Positions 1-5,616 of a DNA stretch of 5,616 bases are shown one piece after another; positions within the stretch are counted from its first letter, which is position 1, and each line of letters starts with the position of its first letter. Source of the stretch: a bacterium (lineage in GTDB: Bacteria; Vulcanimicrobiota; Xenobia; RGZZ01); assembly GCA_021782195.1 (NCBI GenBank), contig JAJXVI010000195.1, positions 1-5,616 of the forward strand, given 5' to 3'. Below the pieces are notes generated by a model. The model saw nothing but the letters and a program-made list of their open reading frames with translations, did no database searches and was not told the origin of the DNA. Position numbers and translations under genes: made by a program.

Positions 1-1020
1 GAAAACCGAAACGCTCTGTTCGACCTGGGCAAGGCCGAGGGCGTCCTGATGGCATCTGAGATGGCGCCTCACGAATACTTTCGCCACAATGAACGGGTAC
101 GCGCGTACGTCATCGAAGTTCGTCGCACGACCCGTGGTCCGCAGGTGATGCTCAGTCGCACGCACCCGGCCCTGCTCAAGCGTCTTTTCGAGCTCGAAGT
201 GCCCGAGATTCGCCAGGGACACATCAACATCAAAGCTGTTGTTCGCGAGCCAGGGTGTCGCTCAAAGATTGCCGTCAAGAGCAACGACCCCTCCATCGAC
301 CCCGTCGGGGCCTGCGTCGGACCGAAAGGTTCGCGCGTCCAGTCGGTGGTTGACGAACTGCGCGGGGAAAAGATCGACATCATCAACTGGAACGTGGATC
401 CGGCGGTGTTCGTCTCAAACGCGCTCTCACCCGCCCGCGTCCTCCAGGTCGTCTTGAACAACCTGGAGAAGACCGCACTGGTCGTGGTCCCCGATCAGCA
501 GCTTTCACTGGCCATCGGCAAGGAAGGCCAGAACGCCAGACTGGCGGCGAAGCTGACCGGCTGGAAAATCGACATCAAGAGCGAGTTGCAGTGGCGCGAG
601 CTGCAACGCGAAGAGGAAGCCCGCAAAGTAGAGGACGAAGCGCGACGGCAGGCCCACGCAGCCGAGCGCGCTCGCATCGCGGCGGAGCGCGCTGCGCTGG
701 GCCTGCCGCCCGAGGAAGTCGAAGAGTTCGACGAGCAGTTTGACGCTCCCGAAGCAGATCGGTCCTCGGACATCGAAGAGGGAGCACAGACGAGCGAAGT
801 GGCGGATCCTGAAGTTCAGGACATGCAGAGCCTGCCCCCCCACTACCTGGACGAGCCTGCACCAGAGGCAGTTGCCACGGACGGCGCAGCACGAGACGAT
901 TACCGTACCAAGCGCAAGAAAGGACGCGAAGAGGAGAACGGCGCAAACAAGAAGCGGGCAAAAAGTGGCGCTCGCCCGCGGCGGTTTGAGGTGGATGACG
1001 ACGAACTCAGCTCCTACTGA
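1..1020 (+). CDS. nusA: Transcription termination/antitermination factor NusA (3' part, 5' end outside window)
   Basis: NusA binds RNA polymerase and nascent RNA and modulates pausing, termination and antitermination. The reading frame is open from base 1, so the N-terminal polymerase-binding domain and the start of S1 lie upstream; 339 residues are visible. Fragment residues 1-56 are the end of the S1 domain (FDLGKAEGVL, then GPQVMLSRTHP). Residues about 57-130 are KH1, with EVPEI, VREPG, DPVGACVG and a GPKG loop at 107-110. Residues about 140-200 are KH2, with DQQLSLAIGKEGQNARLAAK, a GKEG loop at 173-176, and GWKIDIKSE. After KH2 comes a tail of about 140 residues: a charged Ala/Glu/Arg helix (about 200-235), an acidic stretch, a Lys/Arg-rich patch (about 300-328) and a final acidic [11 protein letters not shown]. 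Short NusA proteins end soon after KH2, and this tail does not look like the E. coli AR1/AR2 repeats. The 3' end overlaps ylxR by 26 bp. Family assignment is very secure; the role of the tail is unknown. Confidence 0.97.
   Translation, partial: ENRNALFDLGKAEGVLMASEMAPHEYFRHNERVRAYVIEVRRTTRGPQVMLSRTHPALLKRLFELEVPEIRQGHINIKAVVREPGCRSKIAVKSNDPSIDPVGACVGPKGSRVQSVVDELRGEKIDIINWNVDPAVFVSNALSPARVLQVVLNNLEKTALVVVPDQQLSLAIGKEGQNARLAAKLTGWKIDIKSELQWRELQREEEARKVEDEARRQAHAAERARIAAERAALGLPPEEVEEFDEQFDAPEADRSSDIEEGAQTSEVADPEVQDMQSLPPHYLDEPAPEAVATDGAARDDYRTKRKKGREEENGANKKRAKSGARPRRFEVDDDELSSY
988..993 (+). promoter_or_regulatory. Possible ribosome binding site for ylxR (start-deciding, tight spacing)
   Basis: GAGGTG lies just upstream of ATG 995, inside the last codons of nusA. 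It matches part of the consensus anti-Shine-Dalgarno complement, but only about 3 nt separate GAGG from the ATG, shorter than usual. It also encodes the Glu-Val of the nusA tail, so the match may be chance. It is the main reason for preferring 995 over the downstream starts at 1055 and 1154. Confidence 0.35.
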
Positions 1021-1570
1021 CCAGAAACACCGGCGAGAGAGCAAGCAACGAAAGGTGTCCTCTGCTCCCAGAACGCGGGCACCCGTCTTGCCTTCGGCAC
1101 AACGTGCCGCCGGTCTGCATGACGAAAGCGAGTCCCCGATTGCCGAACCTGCGATGGGACTGCCACAACGTTCGCCGGGCCAGGGCCCTGAGCGTCTCTG
1201 TGTGGTATGTCGCAAGACTCGGCCTCGGTCCGGACTCGTGCGCATGGTGCGTCCGCCGGGTGCGAGGATCGCATGGGTCGACGCATTGGACGACATCCCT
1301 GCAAATCGTGAGCGTACCGACTCCCCATTGTACAGTATACCCGACAGGGTCCGCCCAGGCGCGACTCCCCGCGCTGCGACAGGCAAGGGCCTGTACGTTT
1401 GCCGCGACGGCGACTGTGTCGCTCGCCTGCTGCGTGAGAAGAAGTACCGGCGAATGTTTATCGAGTCGATGGAAGCAGCGTGCATCCTCCTGCTGGAGCG
1501 CCTGGTCGCCCCTCCATCATCCTCGACCGACTCTCAGCCGATGATTGAAGGTAGGGATGCCCATGAATAA
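995..1570 (+). CDS. ylxR: YlxR family (DUF448) nucleic-acid-binding protein, with extended N-terminus
   Basis: YlxR proteins are small basic proteins, usually about 90-100 aa, encoded between nusA and infB. They are thought to bind RNA or DNA and have been linked to RNase P or transcriptional regulation in some bacteria. With the ATG at 995 the product is 191 aa. The conserved domain starts only near residue 67 ([11 protein letters not shown], then LVRMVRPPG) and continues with [12 protein letters not shown] and a basic helix ([11 protein letters not shown]). The CxxC plus CxxxxC arrangement could bind a metal, as in other Cys-bearing members. About 25 extra residues rich in Pro/Arg/Asp sit between the WVD strand and the GKG loop, where most homologues have a short GRG turn. 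The first 65 residues look disordered and basic. Start choice is uncertain: 995 overlaps nusA and has a closely spaced GAGGTG. GTG 1055 and ATG 1154 (138 aa) are alternatives without good ribosome binding sites. Domain identity is solid from synteny and motifs. Confidence 0.88.
   Translation: MTTNSAPTDQKHRRESKQRKVSSAPRTRAPVLPSAQRAAGLHDESESPIAEPAMGLPQRSPGQGPERLCVVCRKTRPRSGLVRMVRPPGARIAWVDALDDIPANRERTDSPLYSIPDRVRPGATPRAATGKGLYVCRDGDCVARLLREKKYRRMFIESMEAACILLLERLVAPPSSSTDSQPMIEGRDAHE
1547..1556 (+). promoter_or_regulatory. Ribosome binding site of infB
   Basis: The purine-rich stretch GAAGGTAGGG lies inside the 3' end of ylxR. GAAGG is 5 nt from ATG 1557 and 11 nt from ATG 1563, while the AGGG part is 6 nt from ATG 1563. 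Either ATG could be used. A TTG at 1545 is also in frame but has no comparable upstream purine tract. Placement within the ylxR coding region suggests translational coupling. Confidence 0.6.
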
Positions 1571-4500
1571 CGCCAACAAGACGCGTGTCTACGAACTCGC
1601 AAAGGAACTCGGCTACGCCTGCAAAGATTTTCTCGATATGCTCCGGCAGATGGGTGTCGACGCTCGGAGCAATTTCAGCATCCTCGAAGACCCGACCGTG
1701 AAGGGGATACGCGACATGCTCAAGAACCGCGGTGAAGATGGCCCGATTGCGCCCCGGGTCGAGACCCAGGCCTCAAACGAACAGGTTGCAGCTCCCGTGG
1801 AGCCCGCAACTCCTGAACCACCTCCAGTGAAGCGAACACCAACCCCGAAGGGCGTCAATACGATGGTCACGACCATCGACCCGGACGCTGCAGCCAGGGT
1901 TAGCATGGCACGTTCGACCACGGGCCCCAAGCCAAAGCCGGGCGGGGAAGTTCGACGCATCATCCCCGCCCACAAGCTCGAAGCGCTACGCGCCCATCAG
2001 GCCGGCGGTGCGACCGAGGCCGCTGGTGGCACGCCCCCGGTCGCGCCGCGTCCGACGGACGTGACGGCACAACCTTCGCCACAGCGCCCGGCGGCAACCT
2101 CTCCCGGCGTGGCTCCGACACGAACAGTTCCGCCCACCGTGGTGCCGCCTTCGCGTCCAACCGTGGGAACCACGCCAGCTCCGGCGCGTCCGGTCCCCAC
2201 ATCCCCCACGGCGCGAATCGTTCCACCGCCCGCATCACCCACCCGTCCCCCGGTCTCGGGAACGGCCGCCGGTGTCGCCGCCGTCACTCCGCAGCAGGCA
2301 TCCGTTCCCCCCGCCGCGCGCCCTTTGACGCCAACACCAACGCCGAGTCGCCCGATTTCCCCTCCACCCGCGCGTCCGACCTCGCAGCCACAGACTCCCG
2401 TGACCGCGGTCCGCCCCCCCGTGACGCAGACCGTTTCTCCGACACGCCCGACCGCGACGCCCACCACACCGCCGCCACCACGCCCCGGTGCCACGGCAAC
2501 ACCGGGCACTCCCCCTCCACCCCGGCGTGTACCAGTGGGGCAGCCGCCGGCACCGCAACAGCGCCCGACCACCCCTCCCGGTGCGCTCCCTGTGCAGCCC
2601 GAGATGGTGACGTCCCGCGGCCCCGCACCCCCTCGCCCGGTGACCACCTCCGCCGCTTTCTCCGCGGGCACCCCACCAGGACACACGCCGCAGCGCCCTC
2701 CCATGTCTTCCTTCGAGGCCAGGGGCCCATCACAACGCAACGCCCCTCCCTCGATTCCCGTGCCGATCACGCCCGACTTGCTTCCTCCACAGCCACCGAC
2801 ACCCGGCGGACGTGGTCGAGGCGGTCCCCCGCCGCGGAACGGGGGAGGCCCAGGACCGCGCGGCGGCCCACAGCGAGGTTCCTCCTACTCGCGTCCTGGG
2901 CAGATGGGCATGCGCGGCGGCAGGAACGACCGAGGCGGCCCCCGCAAGAAAGGCTTCTCGCAGCCCACGGTGCAGCAGCCCCAGTTGCCCCAGGTCGAAC
3001 TTCGTGACCTGGAACTGCCCGACCACATCTCGGTCATGGAACTTGCGAGCAAGCTCGAAATCTCCCCGACCGAGATCATCAAGACGCTCATGAGCCAGGG
3101 ACTGCTCGTCACCATCAACCAGACGATCACGTTCGACAAGGCCCAACAGATTGCAGTGTCCCACGGTTTCAATGCCATCCTGACCGAAGAGCACGAAGAG
3201 GTTACGCAGGAAAGCGAGAAAGAGGAAGACCTCGAGATTCGTCCCCCTGTGGTCACTGTCCTCGGGCACGTCGACCACGGCAAGACCTCTCTGCTCGACG
3301 CCATTCGCAACACGAACGTGACCGCCGGTGAAGCGGGCGGCATCACGCAGCGCATCGGCGCATACGTCGTCGAACACAATGGGCGCAAGGTCACTTTCAT
3401 CGATACCCCCGGTCACGAAGCGTTCACCGCAATGCGCAAGACCGGTGCAAAGGTCACCGACGTGGCCGTGCTGGTCGTGGCAGCTGACGACGGCGTAATG
3501 CCCCAGACAGTCGAGGCCATCAACCACGCGAAGGCCGCAAAGGTGCCGATTGTCGTCGCCATCAACAAGATCGACAAGCCAAACGCCAATGTCGACCGCG
3601 TCAAGCAGCAACTCATCGAGCACCAGCTCGTACCCGAAGACTGGGGTGGTCAGACAATCTGCTGCCCGATGTCAGCGCGTCAGCGCATCGGCATCAACGA
3701 CCTGATCGAGATGATCCTGCTCGTGACCGACATGCAGGAACTCAAGGCCAACCCCGACCGCAACGCAATCGGCACCATCATCGAGGCCAAGCTCGACAAG
3801 GGGCTCGGTCCAGTTGCCACGGTCCTGGTGCAAGCGGGCACGCTCAAGCTCAACGACGCTGTCGTTGCTGGCGCCGCCTGGGGAAAGGTGCGTGCCCTGA
3901 TCAACGACAAGGGCAAGCGAATCAACCGCGTCCTTCCCGGTATGCCCGGCGAAATCATCGGCCTTTCCTCCGTTCCCGTGGCTGGCGACATGCTACAGGT
4001 TGTGGACGATGAGAAAATCGCACGCCAGATTGCGGTTGCACGCGAACAGCGTACCCGCGAACGCGGAATGTCGTCCACCGGCGGGCGCACAAGCCTGGAA
4101 GACCTGTTCAGGCAGATGCAGGAAGGTGAGGTCAAGGATCTAAACCTGATCGTCAAGGCTGACAACCAGGGTTCACTCGAAGCGCTCAAGCACTCCCTGG
4201 GTCGTCTCTCCGACGATAACGTCAAGGTCAGCGTCATCCACGGCGGCATGGGCACCATCAACGAGTCGGACGTGACGCTCGCAAGCGCATCCGGTGCCAT
4301 CGTCATCGGCTTCAACGTTCGCCCCGATCCCAACGTCAAGAAACTTGCCGACCAGGAAGGCGTTGATATCCGCCACTACCGCGTCATCTACGATCTCCTC
4401 AACGACATCGGGCACGCCATGAAGGGCCTCCTGGCACCTGAGTACCAGGAAGTCAGTCTCGGTCGCCTCGAGGTTCGCCAGGTCTTCAAGGTCTCCAAGG

Positions 4501-4742
4501 TTGGAACCATTGCCGGATGCATTGTCCACGACGGCAAGGTCGTCCGTACCGCCGACGTACGCGTGCTGCGCGATGGCGTTGTCGTGTACGAAGGCAAACT
4601 CGACTCGCTCAAGCGGTTCAAGGATGACGTCCGCGAGGTTACCGCAGGCTATGAGTGCGGTCTTTCCATCGAGAAGTTCCCTGGTATCCAGGAGAAAGAC
4701 ATTCTCGAAGTCTACAAAATGGAAGAGAAACCCCGAGACTGA
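1563..4742 (+). CDS. infB: Translation initiation factor IF-2, long form with Pro-rich/RGG linker
   Basis: IF2 is the GTPase that places initiator fMet-tRNA in the 30S P site and drives 50S joining. From ATG 1563 it has 1059 residues (1061 from ATG 1557), long for the family (E. coli about 890, B. subtilis about 716). Residues about 4-50 form an IF2_N module ([20 protein letters not shown]). Residues about 77-414 are Pro/Thr/Ala-rich and 415-465 are RGG-rich. A second IF2_N module spans about 487-545. The G domain spans about 560-735: G1 GHVDHGKT 568-575, G2 Thr595 in [10 protein letters not shown]3 DTPGHEAF from 614, G4 NKID 668-671, G5 SAR 704-706. Domain II and the domain III segment [16 protein letters not shown] (about 857) follow. 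The C-terminal fMet-tRNA domain carries IAGC (Cys986), [12 protein letters not shown] and GYECG (Cys1032). All catalytic motifs are intact. I chose 1563 because [13 protein letters not shown] matches the usual compact IF2 start. It overlaps ylxR by 8 bp and rbfA by 1 bp. Confidence 0.97.
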   Translation: MNNANKTRVYELAKELGYACKDFLDMLRQMGVDARSNFSILEDPTVKGIRDMLKNRGEDGPIAPRVETQASNEQVAAPVEPATPEPPPVKRTPTPKGVNTMVTTIDPDAAARVSMARSTTGPKPKPGGEVRRIIPAHKLEALRAHQAGGATEAAGGTPPVAPRPTDVTAQPSPQRPAATSPGVAPTRTVPPTVVPPSRPTVGTTPAPARPVPTSPTARIVPPPASPTRPPVSGTAAGVAAVTPQQASVPPAARPLTPTPTPSRPISPPPARPTSQPQTPVTAVRPPVTQTVSPTRPTATPTTPPPPRPGATATPGTPPPPRRVPVGQPPAPQQRPTTPPGALPVQPEMVTSRGPAPPRPVTTSAAFSAGTPPGHTPQRPPMSSFEARGPSQRNAPPSIPVPITPDLLPPQPPTPGGRGRGGPPPRNGGGPGPRGGPQRGSSYSRPGQMGMRGGRNDRGGPRKKGFSQPTVQQPQLPQVELRDLELPDHISVMELASKLEISPTEIIKTLMSQGLLVTINQTITFDKAQQIAVSHGFNAILTEEHEEVTQESEKEEDLEIRPPVVTVLGHVDHGKTSLLDAIRNTNVTAGEAGGITQRIGAYVVEHNGRKVTFIDTPGHEAFTAMRKTGAKVTDVAVLVVAADDGVMPQTVEAINHAKAAKVPIVVAINKIDKPNANVDRVKQQLIEHQLVPEDWGGQTICCPMSARQRIGINDLIEMILLVTDMQELKANPDRNAIGTIIEAKLDKGLGPVATVLVQAGTLKLNDAVVAGAAWGKVRALINDKGKRINRVLPGMPGEIIGLSSVPVAGDMLQVVDDEKIARQIAVAREQRTRERGMSSTGGRTSLEDLFRQMQEGEVKDLNLIVKADNQGSLEALKHSLGRLSDDNVKVSVIHGGMGTINESDVTLASASGAIVIGFNVRPDPNVKKLADQEGVDIRHYRVIYDLLNDIGHAMKGLLAPEYQEVSLGRLEVRQVFKVSKVGTIAGCIVHDGKVVRTADVRVLRDGVVVYEGKLDSLKRFKDDVREVTAGYECGLSIEKFPGIQEKDILEVYKMEEKPRD
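1791..2804 (+). other. Proline-rich low-complexity segment of the IF2 linker
   Basis: This in-frame stretch of infB encodes residues about 77-414, dominated by Pro, Thr, Ala, Arg and Val. Prolines make up roughly a third of the densest parts by eye. Five runs of three or four prolines occur here: PPP at 1818-1826, 2223-2231 and 2361-2369, and PPPP at 2469-2480 and 2511-2522. One less Pro-rich island (about 1855-1990, including [16 protein letters not shown] and [17 protein letters not shown]) may be a conserved short motif. I see no exact long DNA repeats, so this is compositional bias, not a tandem array. It is probably a flexible, disordered connector between the two IF2_N modules. Confidence 0.85.
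2805..2957 (+). other. RGG/RG-rich basic segment of the IF2 linker
   Basis: The segment encodes residues about 415-465 of IF2, between the Pro-rich region and the second IF2_N module. It is rich in Gly and Arg, with GGRGRGG at its start, then RGG and RGGRNDRGG, ending in PRKKGF. Such RGG/RG boxes commonly bind RNA and are disordered. Gly/Arg-rich linkers occur in some actinobacterial and deltaproteobacterial IF2 proteins, so the general idea is known, but the function is unproven. It also contains a further PPP at 2826-2834. Confidence 0.8.
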
Positions 4743-5161
4743 TGCCCTCGCACCGACTGGATAGAGTCCGCAACCTGATGCGCCAGGTGACCTCGCAGCT
4801 CCTCCCGGAGCTCAAGGATCCTCGGGTGCAACTGCGCGTCGTGACCATCACCGACGTCGAAGTTTCACCGGATCTGCGTCACGCCCGCGTGTTCGTCAGT
4901 ATCTACGGAAGCACTGAGGAACGCGCGGAGGCGCTCCAGGGTCTCATCAGCGCGCGGGGCTTTCTTCGACGCGCCCTTCACGACCAGATCACGCTCCGCC
5001 ACATTCCCGAACTGAGCTTCCACCTCGACGAGTCGCTCGACCGAGGAATGCGCGTCAGCGCCCTCCTCGAACAGGCACGCGCACAGGCACCCGTGGTCGC
5101 ACCCGTTGAACCGGAGGCAGGCAGCGCGCCTCCTCTGCCCTCTACCGTCGACGCTTCCTGA
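4742..5161 (+). CDS. rbfA: 30S ribosome-binding factor RbfA
   Basis: RbfA is a KH-fold protein that binds immature 30S subunits and helps process the 16S rRNA 5' end. The product is 139 aa, close to the usual 115-135 plus a short tail. Visible family motifs are HRLDRVRNLMRQVTSQLL (N-terminal helix), LKDPRV, VTITDVEVSPDLRHARVFVS (strand-helix core), GFLRRALHDQITLRHIPEL and FHLDESLDRGMRVSALL. Residues about 114-139 form an Ala/Pro/Glu-rich tail not needed for the fold. The ATG at 4742 shares its A with the infB TGA (TGATG), typical of termination-reinitiation coupling. I see only a weak purine tract upstream (GGAAGAG about 15 nt away). The frame is open further upstream to 4655, but that would run far into infB and lies before the first conserved residues, so 4742 is the clear start. 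It is the last + strand gene here. Confidence 0.96.
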   Translation: MPSHRLDRVRNLMRQVTSQLLPELKDPRVQLRVVTITDVEVSPDLRHARVFVSIYGSTEERAEALQGLISARGFLRRALHDQITLRHIPELSFHLDESLDRGMRVSALLEQARAQAPVVAPVEPEAGSAPPLPSTVDAS

Positions 5162-5289
5162 TCGTCTCTTGGTCCACGCGGCCCATCCCCGTGTCGCACC
5201 CGGCTTCACGCCTCGACCGTGCACGCGCGACGCCCTGCGGCAACTGTCTCGTCCGTCTCTCATTCTCCCATCCCCAGCGGTCACAGGAG
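5162..5289. other. Intergenic gap between convergent genes
   Basis: These 128 bp separate the rbfA stop from the stop of the - strand gene. No gene is supported. The + strand has a C/T-rich tract at about 5249-5276 and two copies of CCCATCCCC (5182-5190 and 5268-5276). No T-tract follows any strong hairpin on either strand, so a classic intrinsic terminator is not evident although transcription from both sides should end here. Confidence 0.7.
5191..5233. terminator. Weak candidate hairpin in the convergent gap
   Basis: GTGTCGC (5191-5197) can pair with GCGACGC (5227-5233) as a 7-bp stem with one G-U wobble. It encloses a 29-nt loop that itself holds a small CACG/CGTG pairing. It is GC-rich and placed where a bidirectional terminator is expected. 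It has a long loop and no T-run, and GC-rich DNA gives such pairings easily by chance. Confidence 0.18.
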
Positions 5290-5616
5290 TCAGAAAGGCA
5301 GGATCAGACCTCCGGCTGGCTGCAATGGCACCCACTCGGGATGGGTACTCAGCAACGGGACTATCACCGTGGAAATCCAGAGCACCAGTCCGGCAAGAGG
5401 CACCCATCGCAGCCAGGCAGCGCCACGTCGAGCAACGGCGCAAATCTCCGCCGTGAACTGGGCCAGACACGCCAACGCGACCACATTCATGTACTTGCCG
5501 ACCACGTCGAGCACCTGCGCGGTGACCAGAATCGTGAAGCTGTTGCTCGCCGCGCTGTTGTCGCCCGTGACCGTGATCGCGCCGAAGGTAAACGTGACAT
5601 CTGCGCCATTGCCCAC
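5290..5616 (-). CDS. C-terminal part of an unrecognised membrane-associated protein (5' end outside window)
   Basis: The - strand frame is open from the window edge to a TGA at 5292-5290, giving 108 codons. The first codon seen is GTG, but the gene probably continues upstream, so no start can be assigned. Fragment residues 1-40 (VTFTFGAITVTGDN, then TILVTAQVLDVVG) resemble the repeated beta-sandwich segments of DUF11-like surface proteins, where a GDN...A...NxF pattern precedes a VLDV-type strand. Residues about 43-61 are hydrophobic and about 70-89 (PLAGLVLWISTVIVPLL) look like a membrane helix, with an Arg pair (63-64) between them. A short polar tail follows. The first 50 codons are strongly G/C-ending, supporting coding; the last 40 less so. 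It could be a surface protein with a C-terminal anchor or simply the end of a multi-pass membrane protein. It converges on rbfA and is not part of the + strand operon. Confidence 0.6.
   Translation of the reverse strand: MGNGADVTFTFGAITVTGDNSAASNSFTILVTAQVLDVVGKYMNVVALACLAQFTAEICAVARRGAAWLRWVPLAGLVLWISTVIVPLLSTHPEWVPLQPAGGLILPF

Noticed and set aside
505..1485. 326-codon open frame on the - strand opposite nusA and ylxR
   Set aside because: It crosses the junction of two conserved + strand genes and its translation shows Arg/Ser/Cys-rich, low-quality sequence without domains.
1545..1556. TTG at 1545 as the infB start, giving 1065 aa
   Set aside because: The ATGs at 1557 and 1563 are better starts with the GAAGGTAGGG tract upstream, and 1563 fits the usual N-terminus of the family.
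1997..2770. 257-codon open frame on the - strand, very rich in Gly, Val and Arg (and a 149-codon neighbour at 2235-2684)
   Set aside because: It is the antisense of the Pro-rich IF2 linker: CCN codons read backwards give NGG and rarely make stops. No family motif or ribosome binding site, and it is fully covered by infB.
2703..3050. Internal ATG codons in infB (for example 2703 and 3036) as possible starts for a short IF2 isoform like E. coli IF2-beta/gamma
   Set aside because: None of those I inspected has a convincing upstream ribosome binding site; possible in principle but unsupported.
2730..3623. 297-codon open frame on the - strand opposite the IF2 G domain
   Set aside because: The + strand carries intact, highly conserved IF2 motifs throughout this stretch. 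The antisense frame is explained by G/C-ending codons and has no recognisable domain.
5182..5276. Two copies of CCCATCCCC in the intergenic gap as a possible repeat or operator pair
   Set aside because: Only nine bases in C-rich DNA, with different flanks and no symmetry; chance is enough to explain it.
4865..5470. 201-codon - strand frame and a 116-codon + strand frame (5106-5456) covering the gap after rbfA
   Set aside because: Both overlap rbfA or the - strand membrane gene and have Arg/Pro/Ser-rich shadow-like composition. I checked whether the - strand frame could continue the DUF11-like segment after a frameshift and saw no matching repeat strands.

Overview
This window holds the middle and end of a bacterial transcription/translation operon. 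On the + strand it runs nusA (3' part) - ylxR - infB - rbfA. After a short gap comes the 3' end of an unrelated convergent gene on the - strand. The DNA is GC-rich with strong G/C preference at third codon positions. The IF2, NusA and RbfA cores are clearly bacterial. I cannot place the organism from sequence alone. The very long Pro-rich IF2 linker, extended NusA tail and high GC suggest a high-GC, possibly poorly sampled phylum (Armatimonadota-like is a weak guess).

Layout: 1-1020 is nusA, entering the window inside its S1 domain, followed by both KH domains and a long charged tail. 995-1570 is ylxR (DUF448/YlxR family), with an unusual basic N-terminal extension and a loop insertion. About 1563-4742 is infB, encoding a 1059-aa IF2 whose N-terminal third is a Pro-rich then RGG-type low-complexity linker. 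4742-5161 is rbfA, whose ATG overlaps the infB stop (TGATG). 5162-5289 is a 128-bp gap between convergent genes with only a weak candidate hairpin. 5290-5616 is the C-terminal 108 codons of a - strand membrane-associated protein that I do not recognise.

How they work together: NusA is a transcription elongation/termination/antitermination factor. YlxR is a small nucleic-acid-binding protein usually encoded between nusA and infB. IF2 delivers fMet-tRNA to the 30S subunit and promotes subunit joining. RbfA matures the 30S subunit. All four + strand genes overlap their neighbours, which fits one polycistronic mRNA with translational coupling. The ylxQ (L7Ae-like) gene often found between ylxR and infB is absent. 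The truB/ribF/rpsO genes that commonly follow rbfA are also absent here, because the next gene points the other way.

I found no new defence, mobile or RNA system. The items most worth a second look are the low-complexity IF2 linker with its polyproline runs and RGG box, two substitutions in otherwise invariant-looking G-domain motifs, the modified YlxR, and the odd domain make-up of the - strand gene.
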